Source of the DNA: Incurvaria masculella
Lineage: Eukaryota; Arthropoda; Insecta; Lepidoptera; Incurvariidae
Direction: 5' to 3'
DNA: 64,000 nt
Assembly (NCBI GenBank): GCA_946894095.1
Contig: OX335665.1
Location: forward strand, 568,001-632,000
Part shown: positions 11,975 to 22,602 of the stretch, one piece after another
How the letters are laid out: each line of letters opens with the position of its first letter
Numbering within the stretch: the stretch's first letter is position 1
The notes under the pieces: generated by a model
What the model was told of the DNA's origin: nothing
Database searches by the model: none
Seen by the model: only the letters and a program-made list of their open reading frames with translations
Made by a program: the position numbers and the translations under genes

Positions 11975-12140
11975 TATCATTAGCCAGTTCGGCAATCCCT
12001 GCGAAGAAGAACTGGCAAGAATCTCCGCTGGCTTTTTTTCAACGTCCACTTAGTCTAAGTTTACAAAAGTATTAAGTACAACAATTCATGACATATGCAA
12101 CGGTTCATGACAAATATCAGTTTATTTGTAAACTGATATT
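11975..12140 (+). repeat. dispersed repeat fragment (LINE 3'-type)
   Basis: Contains GAAGAAGAACTGGCAAGAA and GTTCATGACAAATATCAGTT. The same blocks recur at 32255 (inverted), 42530, 43150 (inverted) and 61012, probably the 3' part of a LINE family. Confidence 0.55.
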
Positions 12141-12240
12141 TGTTGAGTAATTGATAGTAGTTGAATATTTGAACTGGAACTGGACATAGATGGCTAATAA
12201 ATAAATAAATAGAATATATAAATAAATAATAAAAACTGCT

Positions 12241-12480
12241 TCTCTATAAGGCGCAGATAAGGCTTTGTTAACATCGGTGGGACGGTTGTATCTCTACTAT
12301 GGAGAATTATTTTCGGAGCTGAATAACCAAATGCCTTCGTCCTCTTTCTGTCATCGCTCAACGAGGTCAACGAGGTACAGTCAAGGAATGCACACATTCA
12401 CTGTTGTTAGTCCCCTAAATACGAACCAACCGATCCTTTGGATCCTTTATCTGTGTCGGATAGGTTACTTTGCTATGGAT
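12241..12480 (+). pseudogene. LINE ORF2 C-terminal remnant, Jockey-like
   Basis: Translation carries YYGELFSELNN and CHRSTRSTRYSQGMHTF, matching the region just beyond the reverse transcriptase in Jockey-type LINEs (YHGECSEELF ... HHRST...HPH). No catalytic motifs remain. A related remnant is at 57770. Confidence 0.6.
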
Positions 12481-12534
12481 GCTTATTTCGCATATGAACC
12501 CTACGCTAATATTACATATGTAATTCAAATGTAG

Positions 12535-13030
12535 CAGGTTGGTATCCTGCATAAAAAAAAATTGTATTTTGACGCGATGGGAGCCGTAAGTTTTTAAACA
12601 TGTTACACAAAAGTGTTTTAATATATCATATCCAATAAAAAAAAATATTGTCATGTAATTCTTTTAATTATGGCTCTTCAGGTAACTGTAGGATTAATTT
12701 TGATTATGCTATAAAAAGAGTGTAACGAATTATATCGAGTAAGCTTTGAATACAATAAAATTCGAGAGATAAATGCAAATAAAAAACTTTCTACTGTTGC
12801 GGATTCTACCATCATCACCGGCCAATGACGGATGGTAATGAGATCATTTCAATTATTGCGTGAAAGTGTTGCTGGAGGCCCATTCTTGGCGAATTAGTTT
12901 ACATACGGAATACTTCTGAAACCGCCCTGAATCAGTGAACAATTTCTATTCAGGTACTTTTACGTATCGCGTAACTTTTCGGCACCAAATAGTAATGTTT
13001 CATTTTATCCCACTTATACCGTGTGGCGCT
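12535..13030. other. unassigned
   Basis: Nothing recognised. Confidence 0.45.
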
Positions 13031-13439
13031 ACGGTCGATTACTCTTAGCCTAGTGGCACGGAGACTTGCCTTGCATACTAGAGGCCTGGGTTAAATCCCC
13101 GCCCCGTTCGCACACCACTATCTTTCTCTTTCCGAGTTGAACTTGCACTTTGCATTTCGTCACGAATGCGAGCTGCTCCATGGTTCGGAATCGATGTAAA
13201 TCTATAAGTCCCCTTCCCCTACTAGGTGGTAGGGTTAAGCCCGGGTTGGTACTATCGTATTGAATGACAATGTGGTCGAAGCTGCAATGAAAAACTGTCC
13301 GTGTATTTCATTGTAGACGTGCTCATAAAGGGAAGGTCCTGGCATGGCACCTAATTCCTTCGGTAATGCGAGTGTATTGTGCTAATATCATGACTGTGGG
13401 TGTAGTATTAGCCGTCCCTGTCCAATTACATACAAAAAA
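13031..13439 (+). mobile_element. S-tRNA SINE, full length
   Basis: The head has TTAGCCTAGTGGCACGG (box A-like) and CTGGGTTAAATCC (box B-like). Then come the GCTGCTCCATGGTTCGG linker, the shared body, the tail GGGTGTAGTATTAGCC and a short A-run. Confidence 0.87.
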
Positions 13440-13619
13440 GGTGATATCAAAGTGAATTCTGTTGAAACACTCCGCTCGGAACATTCTGCTCTCAATTCTG
13501 CTAATGTACACGAATTTCCGAGTTCTTAGAAATTTTACAAATTTATATTCGCTATCAGTAAATATGAAATTGGACAATTAATGCATTGGTTATTGGACTA
13601 TTAAACACTAAAGTGGGAG

Positions 13620-14026
13620 TTAAGGTGGGCCATCCCGCTCAACTCCCCATACAAACGGGGAAAGATAATCACGCCCATATTTCTTGTCAGAGATCCCAAA
13701 TTTTGCTTAAAATAGCTTTATTCGATCGAATTAGATGTCTGATGATCGTTGGCATTGCAAAATTGTGTTTGGTTTCTAAATTATAAGGTCCGAAAGTTCG
13801 AATTTTTCGCGCGTTTTATACAATAACTTTGGAGGTGGATTACGCAATGATAAAGTAAGAAAATCTTATAAAGATTAGTCATTAGACATAGCCTATTTAA
13901 TCAAGATTTATAATCTATTTGGTTTTTGTTCGATTTTTGACTACAGCGGCCGTGGTTTACTTTTAGCTATAAGTCGTTTTGTAATTAAAATTTTCGTAAA
14001 TCTTACAAAATCATACACTATGCACA
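13620..14026 (-). repeat. M2 MITE, truncated
   Basis: Starts at TTAA 13620 with TTAAGGTGGGCCATCCCGC, inverted relative to the 4467 copy. It breaks off at the CACTATGCACAT block, where an M4 fragment follows. The terminal 120 bp with the other inverted repeat is missing. Confidence 0.85.
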
Positions 14027-14029
14027 TAC

Positions 14030-14186
14030 ACAAAGCGATTTTTCTGCGGAAAACTTTGATTGATTAAAAAAACTATGCTCCGGCATATTTTCGTCAAGAA
14101 AATAGCTTTGAAAACCGCTACAAAAGCGGTTTCCTAGATTCAAGAATCCTGATTCCTGATTACTGAATACCAGGAATAGACCTGCT
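14030..14186. repeat. M4 MITE, partial
   Basis: Right half plus part of the left arm: GAAAACCGCTACAAAAGCGG, then TTCCTGATTACTGAAT and CCAGGAATAGACC. Confidence 0.8.
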
Positions 14187-14324
14187 GACCGCCATACCGG
14201 TTTTTCATTGTAAAATACAAAGTTCAGCGTTGAAGCAAGAATGATACAATTATTATTGTATTTATTATTACTGTATTTACTTACATGTGTGTTACTTTTG
14301 TTTACTTTATTTTTACTGGATTGT

Positions 14325-14838
14325 TTTTTTAGGAATGTGACATGTATGTTTTCATAATCGACCGTGAAGCAAGGACCCATTAATTGAAGAACGAGATCAG
14401 TAAAAAGAACTACTTTACGAATATACTACAAGCCTGAGTGGGCAGTCTGAGTTCTCACCGAAATTGGCGTTTACGGCAAACCGATCGACTGGCGTTTTCT
14501 CCAAACTCCATACAAGTTTTTACTAGATATTCTGTGGTTTTACTTCTTCAAGCTGTCAAAGTCAAACGCGGACTTACGATTTCGATGAAAACGCGGAGTG
14601 GACGTAAACGGCAACGTCGACGTATTTACGGCAACGTTGAGTAAGCTGTCAAATCAAGCTCGGACTCGCAAATGTTAGTTCGCTTAACGCCCGCTGCGCG
14701 CGCTCTTCAATTTCTCCATACATTTGAAAACGCCAGTCGATCGGTGTGCCGTAACGCCAATTTAGGTGACAACTTAGACTACCGGCTCTGGTCCCGAACC
14801 GGCAAAACATACCATTCGCGGGTATTGCTATTTGATTG
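14325..14838. repeat. M3 foldback element, interrupted
   Basis: The left arm to 14436 has ATCGACCGTGAAGCAAGGAC and CTTTACGAATATACTACAAG. It resumes at 14786 with TGGTCCCGAACCGGCAAAAC and ATTCGCGGGTATTGC, the complement of the T-arm and anticodon arm of the tRNA-like part. The 14437-14785 MITE splits it. The second arm is absent. Confidence 0.75.
14437..14785. repeat. MITE nested in M3
   Basis: Imperfect inverted ends of about 60 bp: GTCTGAGTTCTCACCGAAAT and GGCGTTT with CGATCGACTGGCGTTTTC on the left are mirrored by GAAAACGCCAGTCGATCGG and CCAATTTAGGTGAC on the right. The interior is GC-rich with no ORF of note. Confidence 0.75.
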
Positions 14839-14884
14839 TTTTTTGTTTTGTTTCTGATAAAAAATTTGGGATTGTAGCATGCCC

Positions 14885-15070
14885 TTAAACCCAAAGAGCA
14901 ACAACCTCAACGCAACTGCTTCTGTCTGATCGTCCGCCGCTCTTCGCAATGGTAGCCACAGAACCGCCGACGCCACAGAGGTCAGACCGCCGAAAGCGCC
15001 GACGCTCCAACTTTCTCCAGAGGTCAAGCCTGCCGCCCGCTAATGTTATTAGAGCCATTGTCACTAACAT
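14885..15070. other. GC-rich coding-like block, unidentified
   Basis: Open on the minus strand in two overlapping frames (14779-15027 and 14885-15070), rich in Arg, Val and Ala. No domain recognised. Probably a retroelement scrap. Confidence 0.3.
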
Positions 15071-16112
15071 TATGTCACACTTAACTGTTACAATGCGTAT
15101 TGTGTTGCGTTGGTTAATGCGAATGTAAGTGGGTGTTGCATGATGTACTCAAATGTCAGTAGCTGCGGTGACCTATTCCACATATGCGCGACTTGTGTTT
15201 ATTTATTTTGTTGATTTGACGAGACAGTGAATGTTTCGAGTTTGTTTGGTTTGCTTTCCGTGCCAGAGGTCACGGGTTTTATTCCCGTGGATAGCTCTAG
15301 AGTATGGCACTTTCTAGTTAAAGGAGAAGCCCAAATCCAGCCCCTTAGAAATCATTCGTGTCTTTTATTGACACATATTCGATACATTATATTTATTATT
15401 TAAGCACAATTTAGACTATCTGTTTCATGGCCGGTTACTCGTTAAATAATTACAAGTAATCATTCACAATTACTTCTTTTCCTACTATCAATATTATTAA
15501 GACAAGGACAGAACATCGCATAGTACTTCCGTTGTCACAAGACGTGTTCGGGTAGCCTGCTCCATGCCATTCCGTCCGGTAAGGGAGGAAAAAAGACGTA
15601 AATACGTATGTAAAATTATCTCTATGACCAATGTAAAAGATTGTTGTCTGTCTTCTTTTATTGTGTTTGGACTGAAGCATTTTTCTCTACGCTGAGCTTA
15701 CTGGTGTCTCTAAAACATTCATAATCTTAAAACCGCACTTTGTCAATAACCTTAAATGGCAATTAATTTAGTCTTCAAAATTCATAATACGAAAAGTTAT
15801 ATTATTTTCTCGATTATAACATTGGTTTGAAAGATCGACATTAACATTTTGACGGGCCAAATGTATGGGGCAATCGGCATTCTTCTGCTATGTGATTCAA
15901 ATGACTTGACAAATGTTTTCGAACCTAAAAAACCCTTTCTAAGGTTTTCTTGTCTAAGGCTCGAGTGCACCATCTCTTGTTAGTAATATAGTTATGGTAA
16001 CTGTAGATCTATCTTCTTACTTCATCAGGTGAAAAATAAAGACGTATATATTTAAATTGCTAAAATTATCCTTAGTTAAAATTAACTAAATCAACCATAC
16101 ACGCTTTTTTCA
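15071..16112. other. unassigned
   Basis: No supported feature. A hairpin CACGGG/CCCGTG near 15268-15286 is noted without assignment. Confidence 0.45.
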
Positions 16113-16259
16113 TGTAACTGCATATGGATAGCTAATACCAAAATGACCGTCGGATATTAACCTAACACACCACATGGGAACTAGGTACCATACCAGGACC
16201 TTCCTTATATTGCACGGCTACATTGAAGTGGATGGAAAACACGGAAAATTTATCGCTGA
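16113..16259 (-). mobile_element. SINE tail fragment, S-5S subtype
   Basis: Minus-strand tail only: GGTCCTGGTATGGTACCTAG and CCATGTGGTGTGTTAGG, the CCCATGTGG variant typical of S-5S copies. Confidence 0.7.
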
Positions 16260-16303
16260 GAATAGTTGACAAGACTTTGAGTAGACCACTAACATTTTAT
16301 ATA

Positions 16304-16690
16304 TTTGTATGTGACTGGACATGGGTCATACAGTCATGATATTAGCCCATCTCACCTCATTCCCGAATAAATTAGGTACCATGCCAGTTCCTTCCCTTTA
16401 TGAGTACGGCTGTTTTTAACTGGATGGAAAACACAGATATTTTTTCTTTCAATTTTTTCATCCAAGGTACCAACCCGGGCGGCAATTTCATTATTTACGG
16501 TAATTTCACGTAACAATGGATGAAGGGGACGCACAGGTTTATATGGAACCCGAACCATGGCAAAGCTCGCATTCGTAACTAAATGCACTTTTCCAACTGC
16601 GACAGATGAAAAGTAGTGTATGAACGGGGCGGGAATTTGGACCTAGAACTCTGGGATAGAGGGCAAGTGCACCCGCCCCTGAGCTGTATA
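16304..16690 (-). mobile_element. S-tRNA SINE, diverged
   Basis: Minus strand; head near 16690, tail near 16304. Recognised by GAATGCGAGCTTTGCCATGG and GCCGCCCGGGTTGGTACC. The middle is rearranged by a short insertion around 16480-16515. Confidence 0.75.
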
Positions 16691-16733
16691 TAAGCCGCTT
16701 GTATCTTGAGTGCTAGACCGTAATTATACTTTA

Positions 16734-16881
16734 ACCCTGCTACTAATAATCCCAGATCATTGTCTGAATAGTTATACAATGTTTTGTCCCTTTCTATCGA
16801 ATTAGATACTGCCTGTCAATGCAAAGGACAAAACATTGTCTAACTATTCAGCTGATAATCTAGGTTTATTAGTAACAGGGT
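16734..16881. repeat. small foldback element
   Basis: ACCCTGCTACTAATAA with CTGAATAGTTATACAATGTT on the left is mirrored by AACATTGTCTAACTATTCAG and TTATTAGTAACAGGGT on the right. Arms are about 65 bp. Confidence 0.85.
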
Positions 16882-17482
16882 ATATGTTCAACTGTTACAG
16901 AACAATTTTAAAATATACTTCAAAACAATCCTATACCTCCATCTATTATCACACATAAAGAGATATGTATACGTGTGATCTCAATGGACGTAACGTTATA
17001 GATGAGTATCGCTTATATAGCTCTTAAGGCTCCAGCGTTCAGCAAACAAACGATAATAGCGATCTCCGGAAGCATTGAATTTGCGTTAGGGTTCATTGAT
17101 ACCTGCGCGCGAAAATCGAGCGCGATGAAGCGAAATTTAGGTTCTTGATCTGTAAAGTCTACTTTCTAAAGTGAATTAATATATGTTTTTACTGTTATTC
17201 ACTAGATAAATATGTGATCTTGTACCAGAAAAATGAAAATTGTCAAAATCGTTTATAGTTTCCAAGCGCCGCCTGCTTGAAAACATAGTAAAAACTTGTA
17301 AATATGTGTTTACAAACATATTTTCTATAAAGAATATAAGCAACTCATTAAAACCGTTTTACGGTCATTCTCTAGATAATAGTCTAAACTATGACATTTC
17401 GATTTTTCTACCGGTGCTTATGCTTAACCGACGCTGAGATAAAATAAACGCAAAATGATGGAGGTTAGCGTCATATGGAGCC
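16882..17482. other. unassigned
   Basis: Nothing recognised. The 65-codon ORF at 17240 has no domain signal. Confidence 0.45.
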
Positions 17483-18028
17483 TTAAGGTGGCCCAACCCG
17501 GCGGGACTAACTCATTCGCGGGCACGGTACAAAACCGTCCTGTTGCGCTCTGGGACCTTCTCTGTTTCAAAGGAAAAGACAGGCTCCGTGATGAGGAAGA
17601 TGCAACATGTCGACAAAAAAGACAATTTGCAAAATGATTTGGTAAGATTTACGAAAATTTTAATAACAAAACGACTTATAGCTAAAAGTAAACCACGACC
17701 GCTGTAGTCAAAAATCGAACAAAAACCAAACAGATTATAAATCTTGATTAAATAAGCTATGTCTGATGACTAATCTTTATAAGATTTTCTTACTTTATCA
17801 TTGCGTAATCCACCTCCAAAGTTATTGTATAAAACGCGCGAAAAATTCGAACTTTCGGCTCTTATAACTTAGAAACCAAACACAATTTTGCAATGCTAAC
17901 GGTCATCAGACATCTAGTTCGATCAAATAAAGCTATTGTGAGCAAAAATTGGGATCTCTGACAAGAAATATGGGCGTGATCTTCTTTCCCCGTTTGTATG
18001 GGGAGTTGAGCGGGATGGGCCACCTTAA
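17483..18028 (+). repeat. M2 MITE, complete copy
   Basis: TTAA at both ends. Left TTAAGGTGGCCCAACCCGGC, right GGGATGGGCCACCTTAA. One of the best-preserved copies. Confidence 0.92.
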
Positions 18029-18359
18029 CAGTCGCAGACGAGTCCGTATGGAGACAACGAAAAATGCGTGAGTTTTGTGAAGCGTGGATGTCTTTTGCAT
18101 AGCGCTCTGCTTTCACCATCTGGAGCGCGGCGGTACTGACGGAGCTTTGCGCTCTCTTTCACACGTCACACGTGCGATAGAGACGGCGATAGGGTACACG
18201 CAGACGGATGCTCGCACTTAGGTATTGTTTGTTGCTATTCAGATTAGCAGTTGAGAAAGGATTTTGGTGGTTCTTATAAAGAAATTCAAATTGAAAACAT
18301 CGTGAGAAACCAACCACGTCGGTGGTGTTGGGTTTTCTAGTAATTGCTAGATAAGTAAA
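18029..18359. other. unassigned, GC-rich first half
   Basis: Purine- and GC-rich to about 18230. No exon or motif supported. Confidence 0.4.
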
Positions 18360-18805
18360 TACATGTTTTCATACTTAGCATGTACGTCGCTTATTCCAAG
18401 GAATTTGATATGTACGTATGTAGAATCGATCGTGAAGCAAGGACACATTAATTTAAGAAAGATCGCTGTAAAAATAAATACTTTACGAATATACTGCAAG
18501 GCTGGACCCGAACCAGCAATACATACCATTCGCGGGTATTGCGTCTACCAATTTCGCCACCTGCTGTATACCCATAATTTAGAATTCTCCTACAGTCCCT
18601 CTTCCCTCAATCGATGCTTCCTACTAACACAATATTTAAGATAATACCTACATACATTTATTTTTCGCTATACCTGCTTTACGAACCTTGATTGCAAGGT
18701 CTGTATGTTGAAGTATATTCGTAAAGTAGTTCCTTTTACAGGGATCTTTCTTTAATTAATGTGTCCTTGCTTCACGGTCGATTATACATACATACATGTA
18801 AAATG
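18360..18805. repeat. M3 foldback element, nearly complete
   Basis: The left arm (TCGATCGTGAAGCAAGGAC, TTTACGAATATACTGCAAGG) is mirrored by the right arm (AAGTATATTCGTAAAGTAG, GTCCTTGCTTCACGGTCGA). On the minus strand the left arm holds the tRNA-like cloverleaf with GTGGCGAAATTGGTAGACGC. The matching tRNA-like segment is missing from the right arm. Confidence 0.85.
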
Positions 18806-19187
18806 TCTAATAGCTAGATGACACGGATTTACCACTCATTATCCGTGCCTAAATAACTAGGTTCTGACCCGGGACATAATATCGGTGCTCGGGAGCCAGA
18901 AATATGTATTCATTTATGTAAAAAAACAAAAGAAAACTTGTGAATGTTATTCAATTGAAATATTTTTTTTTAGAGTAACCTAACAGTTCACTTACATTAT
19001 TAATTGTACACGTGTTTGGCAGAGTCTACAGTACACATTTCGATTATTACTTATAATTATTACCATCTATGCAATAGTATGTAATTGTAAAAAATAATCG
19101 ATGTAATTATTCGTAAACGTCTGGTACGTAGCATTCGTAATCGTAGAGCATGTATGAAAAGATGTATGTCTTTAGATGAAACAAAGA
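18806..19187. other. unassigned
   Basis: Nothing recognised. Confidence 0.45.
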
Positions 19188-19325
19188 GGTGTGCTGTGAT
19201 CGTACCGTATGGCGCTCTATCATCTCTGCTAACCCCTCCGGGAAAGCGGCGTGAAGGTATGGATGCATGTACGTATGTATAAATACAAACGTATTAGGGA
19301 GGCGTATGTCCAGCAGTGGACGCAA
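19188..19325 (+). repeat. RTE-type LINE 3' end fragment
   Basis: Ends with GGAGGCGTATGTCCAGCAG and TGGACG, the classic 3' untranslated end of lepidopteran RTE elements. The first part (ATCGTACCGTATGGCGCTCT) recurs at 45000 and, inverted, at 34893. Confidence 0.65.
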
Positions 19326-19338
19326 ACACTCTGACTGA

Positions 19339-19395
19339 CAGGTGTACTAGGCTAATATCATAACGGTAGTTCCATGTCAGGTTGCATAAAAAAAA
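19339..19395 (+). mobile_element. SINE tail scrap
   Basis: GGCTAATATCATAACGGTAG and CATGTCAGGTTGCATAAAAA, the last about 60 bp of S-tRNA. Confidence 0.7.
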
Positions 19396-19440
19396 GCTGG
19401 GTTTATAGTTTTAGAAAATTGGCGACAGCTGATCTCTTGA

Positions 19441-19872
19441 TTAAGTAGGGAAAATCTGGCACAGTCTCTGTTTAAAAAAAAAAGACAGTCTTTGTGATAA
19501 GGAGGATGCAACGTGTCCACAAAGCAGACAATGCGCATAATTTTAAGAGGACTTATAGCTAAAAGTTAATAAAAGTTGAAAATAAAAACAAAAATCTTCG
19601 TGGAAGAAGCTAGGCTTTATGACTAACATTTTTTTAATGTTTTTGTTTTATCGTTGAGTTATTCTCATCAAAACTTATTGCGTTAATCGCGAGAAAAAAA
19701 ACGATCTTTCGGACCTTGTAACTTAGAAACCAAACAGAATTTAGCAATGCCAATGATGATCAAGCATCTAGTTCGATTAAATAAATTAAATAATTAATTT
19801 TGGATCTCCGACATGAAATATGATCTTCTCTCTGCGTTTGTATGGGGAGTTGAGCGGGAAGGCCCATCTTAA
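19441..19872 (+). repeat. M2 MITE, diverged and shortened
   Basis: TTAA 19441 and TTAA 19869-19872 survive. Internal family blocks GGAGGATGCAACGTGTCC and GGAGTTGAGCGGGAAGG are recognisable, but about 100 bp is missing and divergence is high. Confidence 0.75.
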
Positions 19873-20366
19873 TATTAAATTGGATTAAAGTTCAACGATT
19901 GTTTCTTCGTTGAACTAAATAATTATTGAACCAAACGAACACTGCACCAAATCGTGAGCGTCTGGTGCAGTTACGCAAGCAGTTTCGATGCGAACACAAA
20001 TTGTATTTATTGCTCGTTATGGATATCAGTTCATTATTTTATCGTAACGGACCGTAGAGACCCGTAAGCGAAGCGAATTATCGTTTTGTCACAACGGTTG
20101 TCGGTAAGAACAGCGGGGTGGTGATGGCGAACCATAACGCCTAATATCTCAGTAATAGGGTTAGGCAGAGCGTCAGCAGCGATAGGGTTATGCAGAGCGT
20201 CAGCACGTCACAGTTACACAGGAGAGAAATATAGGGAGAAGTTTAATTTGGTCGTTACTAGCGACTCCAAAGTGTGCATAAATTCTATTTCTAATCTATT
20301 TTCACTTAGGGTTGCTGATTTTTATTTATTTATTTATTGAAACTTGAAACTGACAGCCTATTACAT
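19873..20366. other. unassigned, short tandem duplication
   Basis: ATAGGGTTAGGCAGAGCGTC is repeated 27 bp later as ATAGGGTTATGCAGAGCGTC (about 20156-20213). Otherwise nothing recognised. Confidence 0.55.
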
Positions 20367-20998
20367 GAAAAACCGGCCAAGTACGAGTCGGAATCGGACA
20401 CGCAGGGTCAGCCTCGATAGCCCAGTGACGCGACACTTCGGCGATCGCTCTCCGAAGTTAAGCAACGCTGGGTCCGGTCTGGTCTTGGATGGGTGACCAT
20501 TCGACCGTTGAGAGAGGCTGGCCGTGGTTCGGATTCCACGTTAAGCTGCAGGTCCCCTTCCTTACTTGCTAGGTGGTAGGGTAAATACCGCCCGGGTTGG
20601 TACCATCGCGTTGGATGAACGATGGTCGAAGCGGCAATGAAAATTCGTTCAATGTAGCCGTGCAATATAAGGAAGGTCCTGGCATGGCACCTAGTTCCCA
20701 TGTGGTGTGTTGGGCTAGTACCATGACAGAAGGTGTGGCATTAGCCATCCATGTCCAGTCACATGAAAAAAAAAACCGGACAAGAAATAGAACACCCAAA
20801 AAATTACGTTTTTTAACTTTTTTTTTTACCTATTTGTTATAGCGGCAAAATAAATACACACTCTGTGAAAATTTCAGTTGCCCACCTATTCCGGTTCATG
20901 AGACACAGCCCTGTCATAGACGGACGGACGGACGGACGAAGGGGCAGCGGAGGATTAGTAATAGGGTTCCGTTGGCACCCTTTGGGTACGGAACCCAA
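20367..20998 (+). mobile_element. M1 element split by an S-5S SINE
   Basis: The left end (CGGCCAAGTACGAGTCGGA ... GCAGGGT) stops at about 20401. The rest resumes after the SINE with TTTGTTATAGCGGCAAAATA, a short GACG repeat, and CCTTTGGGTACGGAACCC to 20998. Confidence 0.8.
20402..20776 (+). mobile_element. S-5S SINE, full length
   Basis: Head: box A-like TAGCCCAGTGACGCGACA, then 5S-like CTCCGAAGTTAAGCAACGC and TTGGATGGGTGACC, then a T-arm-like CGTGGTTCGGATTCCACG. The shared body and an A-rich tail follow. It sits inside an M1 copy at the GGGTTC motif. Confidence 0.9.
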
Positions 20999-21370
20999 AA
21001 AATGGCGAATTCCGTCACATCACGATGCTAGACTTTGCGTGTATTTCAAACGTGCTTTATTTTTTAATTTTCCTAAGTTTTGAGTACTTAAGGCATTACA
21101 AGTAAATTAACAGCTATTATTACACACAACTGGGCTGGCGACCGATCGGCCGGCGCGTAATGTTTGTTACCTAATATATTTAGCAACGCTCGATCAATTG
21201 GCCAACTGGGCGAGTGACTTGTGTGGCAACTGCGTTTTGCATTGTAAACGCAGTCGGCAATGAAATAGGGCAAGAAATACGTTGCATTTTTAATAGCTGG
21301 TGCAGTCAGGGACGGTTGTGTATAACGAACGCTTGTTCAAACAACATCGATTGAAATGTTGGTGTTTTTT
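20999..21370. other. unassigned
   Basis: Nothing recognised. Confidence 0.45.
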
Positions 21371-21676
21371 AGGGTTCCTTACCCAAAGGGTGCTAACGGA
21401 ACCCTATTACTAAGCCTCCACTGTCCGTCCGTCCGTCCATCCCTCCGTCCGTCGTTCTGAGGGCTGTATCTCATGAACCGTAATAGGTAGGCAGCTGAAT
21501 TTTTCACAGAGTGTGTATTTATTTGGCCGTTATAACAAAGAATAGGTATAATTTAAAAATAATAAAAATTAAAGACCCTTACCCATTACCTTATAAAAAA
21601 AAACAGATTTTCGTGTTGAATCTTGTACGATGGTAGAACCCTTCTTGTGTAGTCCGACTCGCACTTGGCCGGTTTT
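21371..21676 (-). mobile_element. M1 element, complete
   Basis: Minus orientation. AGGGTTCCTTACCCAAAGGG at the left, the CCGT microsatellite at about 21424-21452, and GTCCGACTCGCACTTGGCC at the right. Confidence 0.88.
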
Positions 21677-21734
21677 TTGATAAAACGCATGAAGACTAAT
21701 TTATTTTAATCGTATTAATTAGTGATTTATATTT

Positions 21735-22118
21735 TTTATGCCACCTGATATGGATAGCTAATACCACACAACAACCGTTATGATATAAGCCCAAATACAC
21801 CATGTTCCATAAGGAATTATGGTCATTATGGCCATGCCAGGACCTTCCCTATATGAGCACGGCTACACTGAACTTCAATCATAGTTTCATCCAATGCGGT
21901 GGTACCATAACCTACCATCTAGTAGAGGAAGGGGACCAACGGTTGTACTCATGCTTCATAAATCATGCTCCAAACCATGGAACAGCTCGCATTCGCAACG
22001 AAATGCACTTATCCAACTCAGAAAGAGAAATAAAGTGGTGGATTACCGGGGCGAGGATTTGAACCCAGACCTCTCGCATGAAAGGCAAGTCCTCTAGTGC
22101 CTAGACCACGAGCTGTAC
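21735..22118 (-). mobile_element. S-tRNA SINE with well-preserved tRNA-like head
   Basis: Minus strand. The head near 22118 reads CAGCTCGTGGTCTAGGCACT, then CTGGGTTCAAATCCTCGCC, an excellent box B (GGTTCAAATCC). The body is diverged with small deletions. The tRNA head is one of the least decayed in the window. Confidence 0.83.
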
Positions 22119-22602
22119 GGTATTATTTGTAATTATTATGTATAAATATATATGTAAGAGGATATAGTAACGTGCAACAAAATGCTATCGCGTGCATGGT
22201 TATTTCAATTACTCGTTAATATAAATAAATAAAAAATAATAATTAAAATAAATTTAAGTAAAAATACATTTTCGTACTAAGCAGGTACGTCGCTTATTCC
22301 AAGGAATGTGACATGTATGTATGTATAGTCGACCGTGAAGCAAGGACACTTTAATTGAAGAAAGAGCCCAGTAAAAAGAACTACTTTACGAATATACTGC
22401 ATTCGCGGGTATTGCGTCTACCAATTTCGCCACCAGCTGTATACCCATAATTTGAAATTCTCCTACAGTCCCTCCTCCCGTAATGAATGGCTCCTACTAA
22501 CACGGTATGTTTTGCTGGTTCGGGTCGAGCCTGCAGTATATTCGTAAAGTAGTTCTTTTTACTGGGCTCTTTCTTCAATTAATGTGTCCATGCTTCACGG
22601 TC

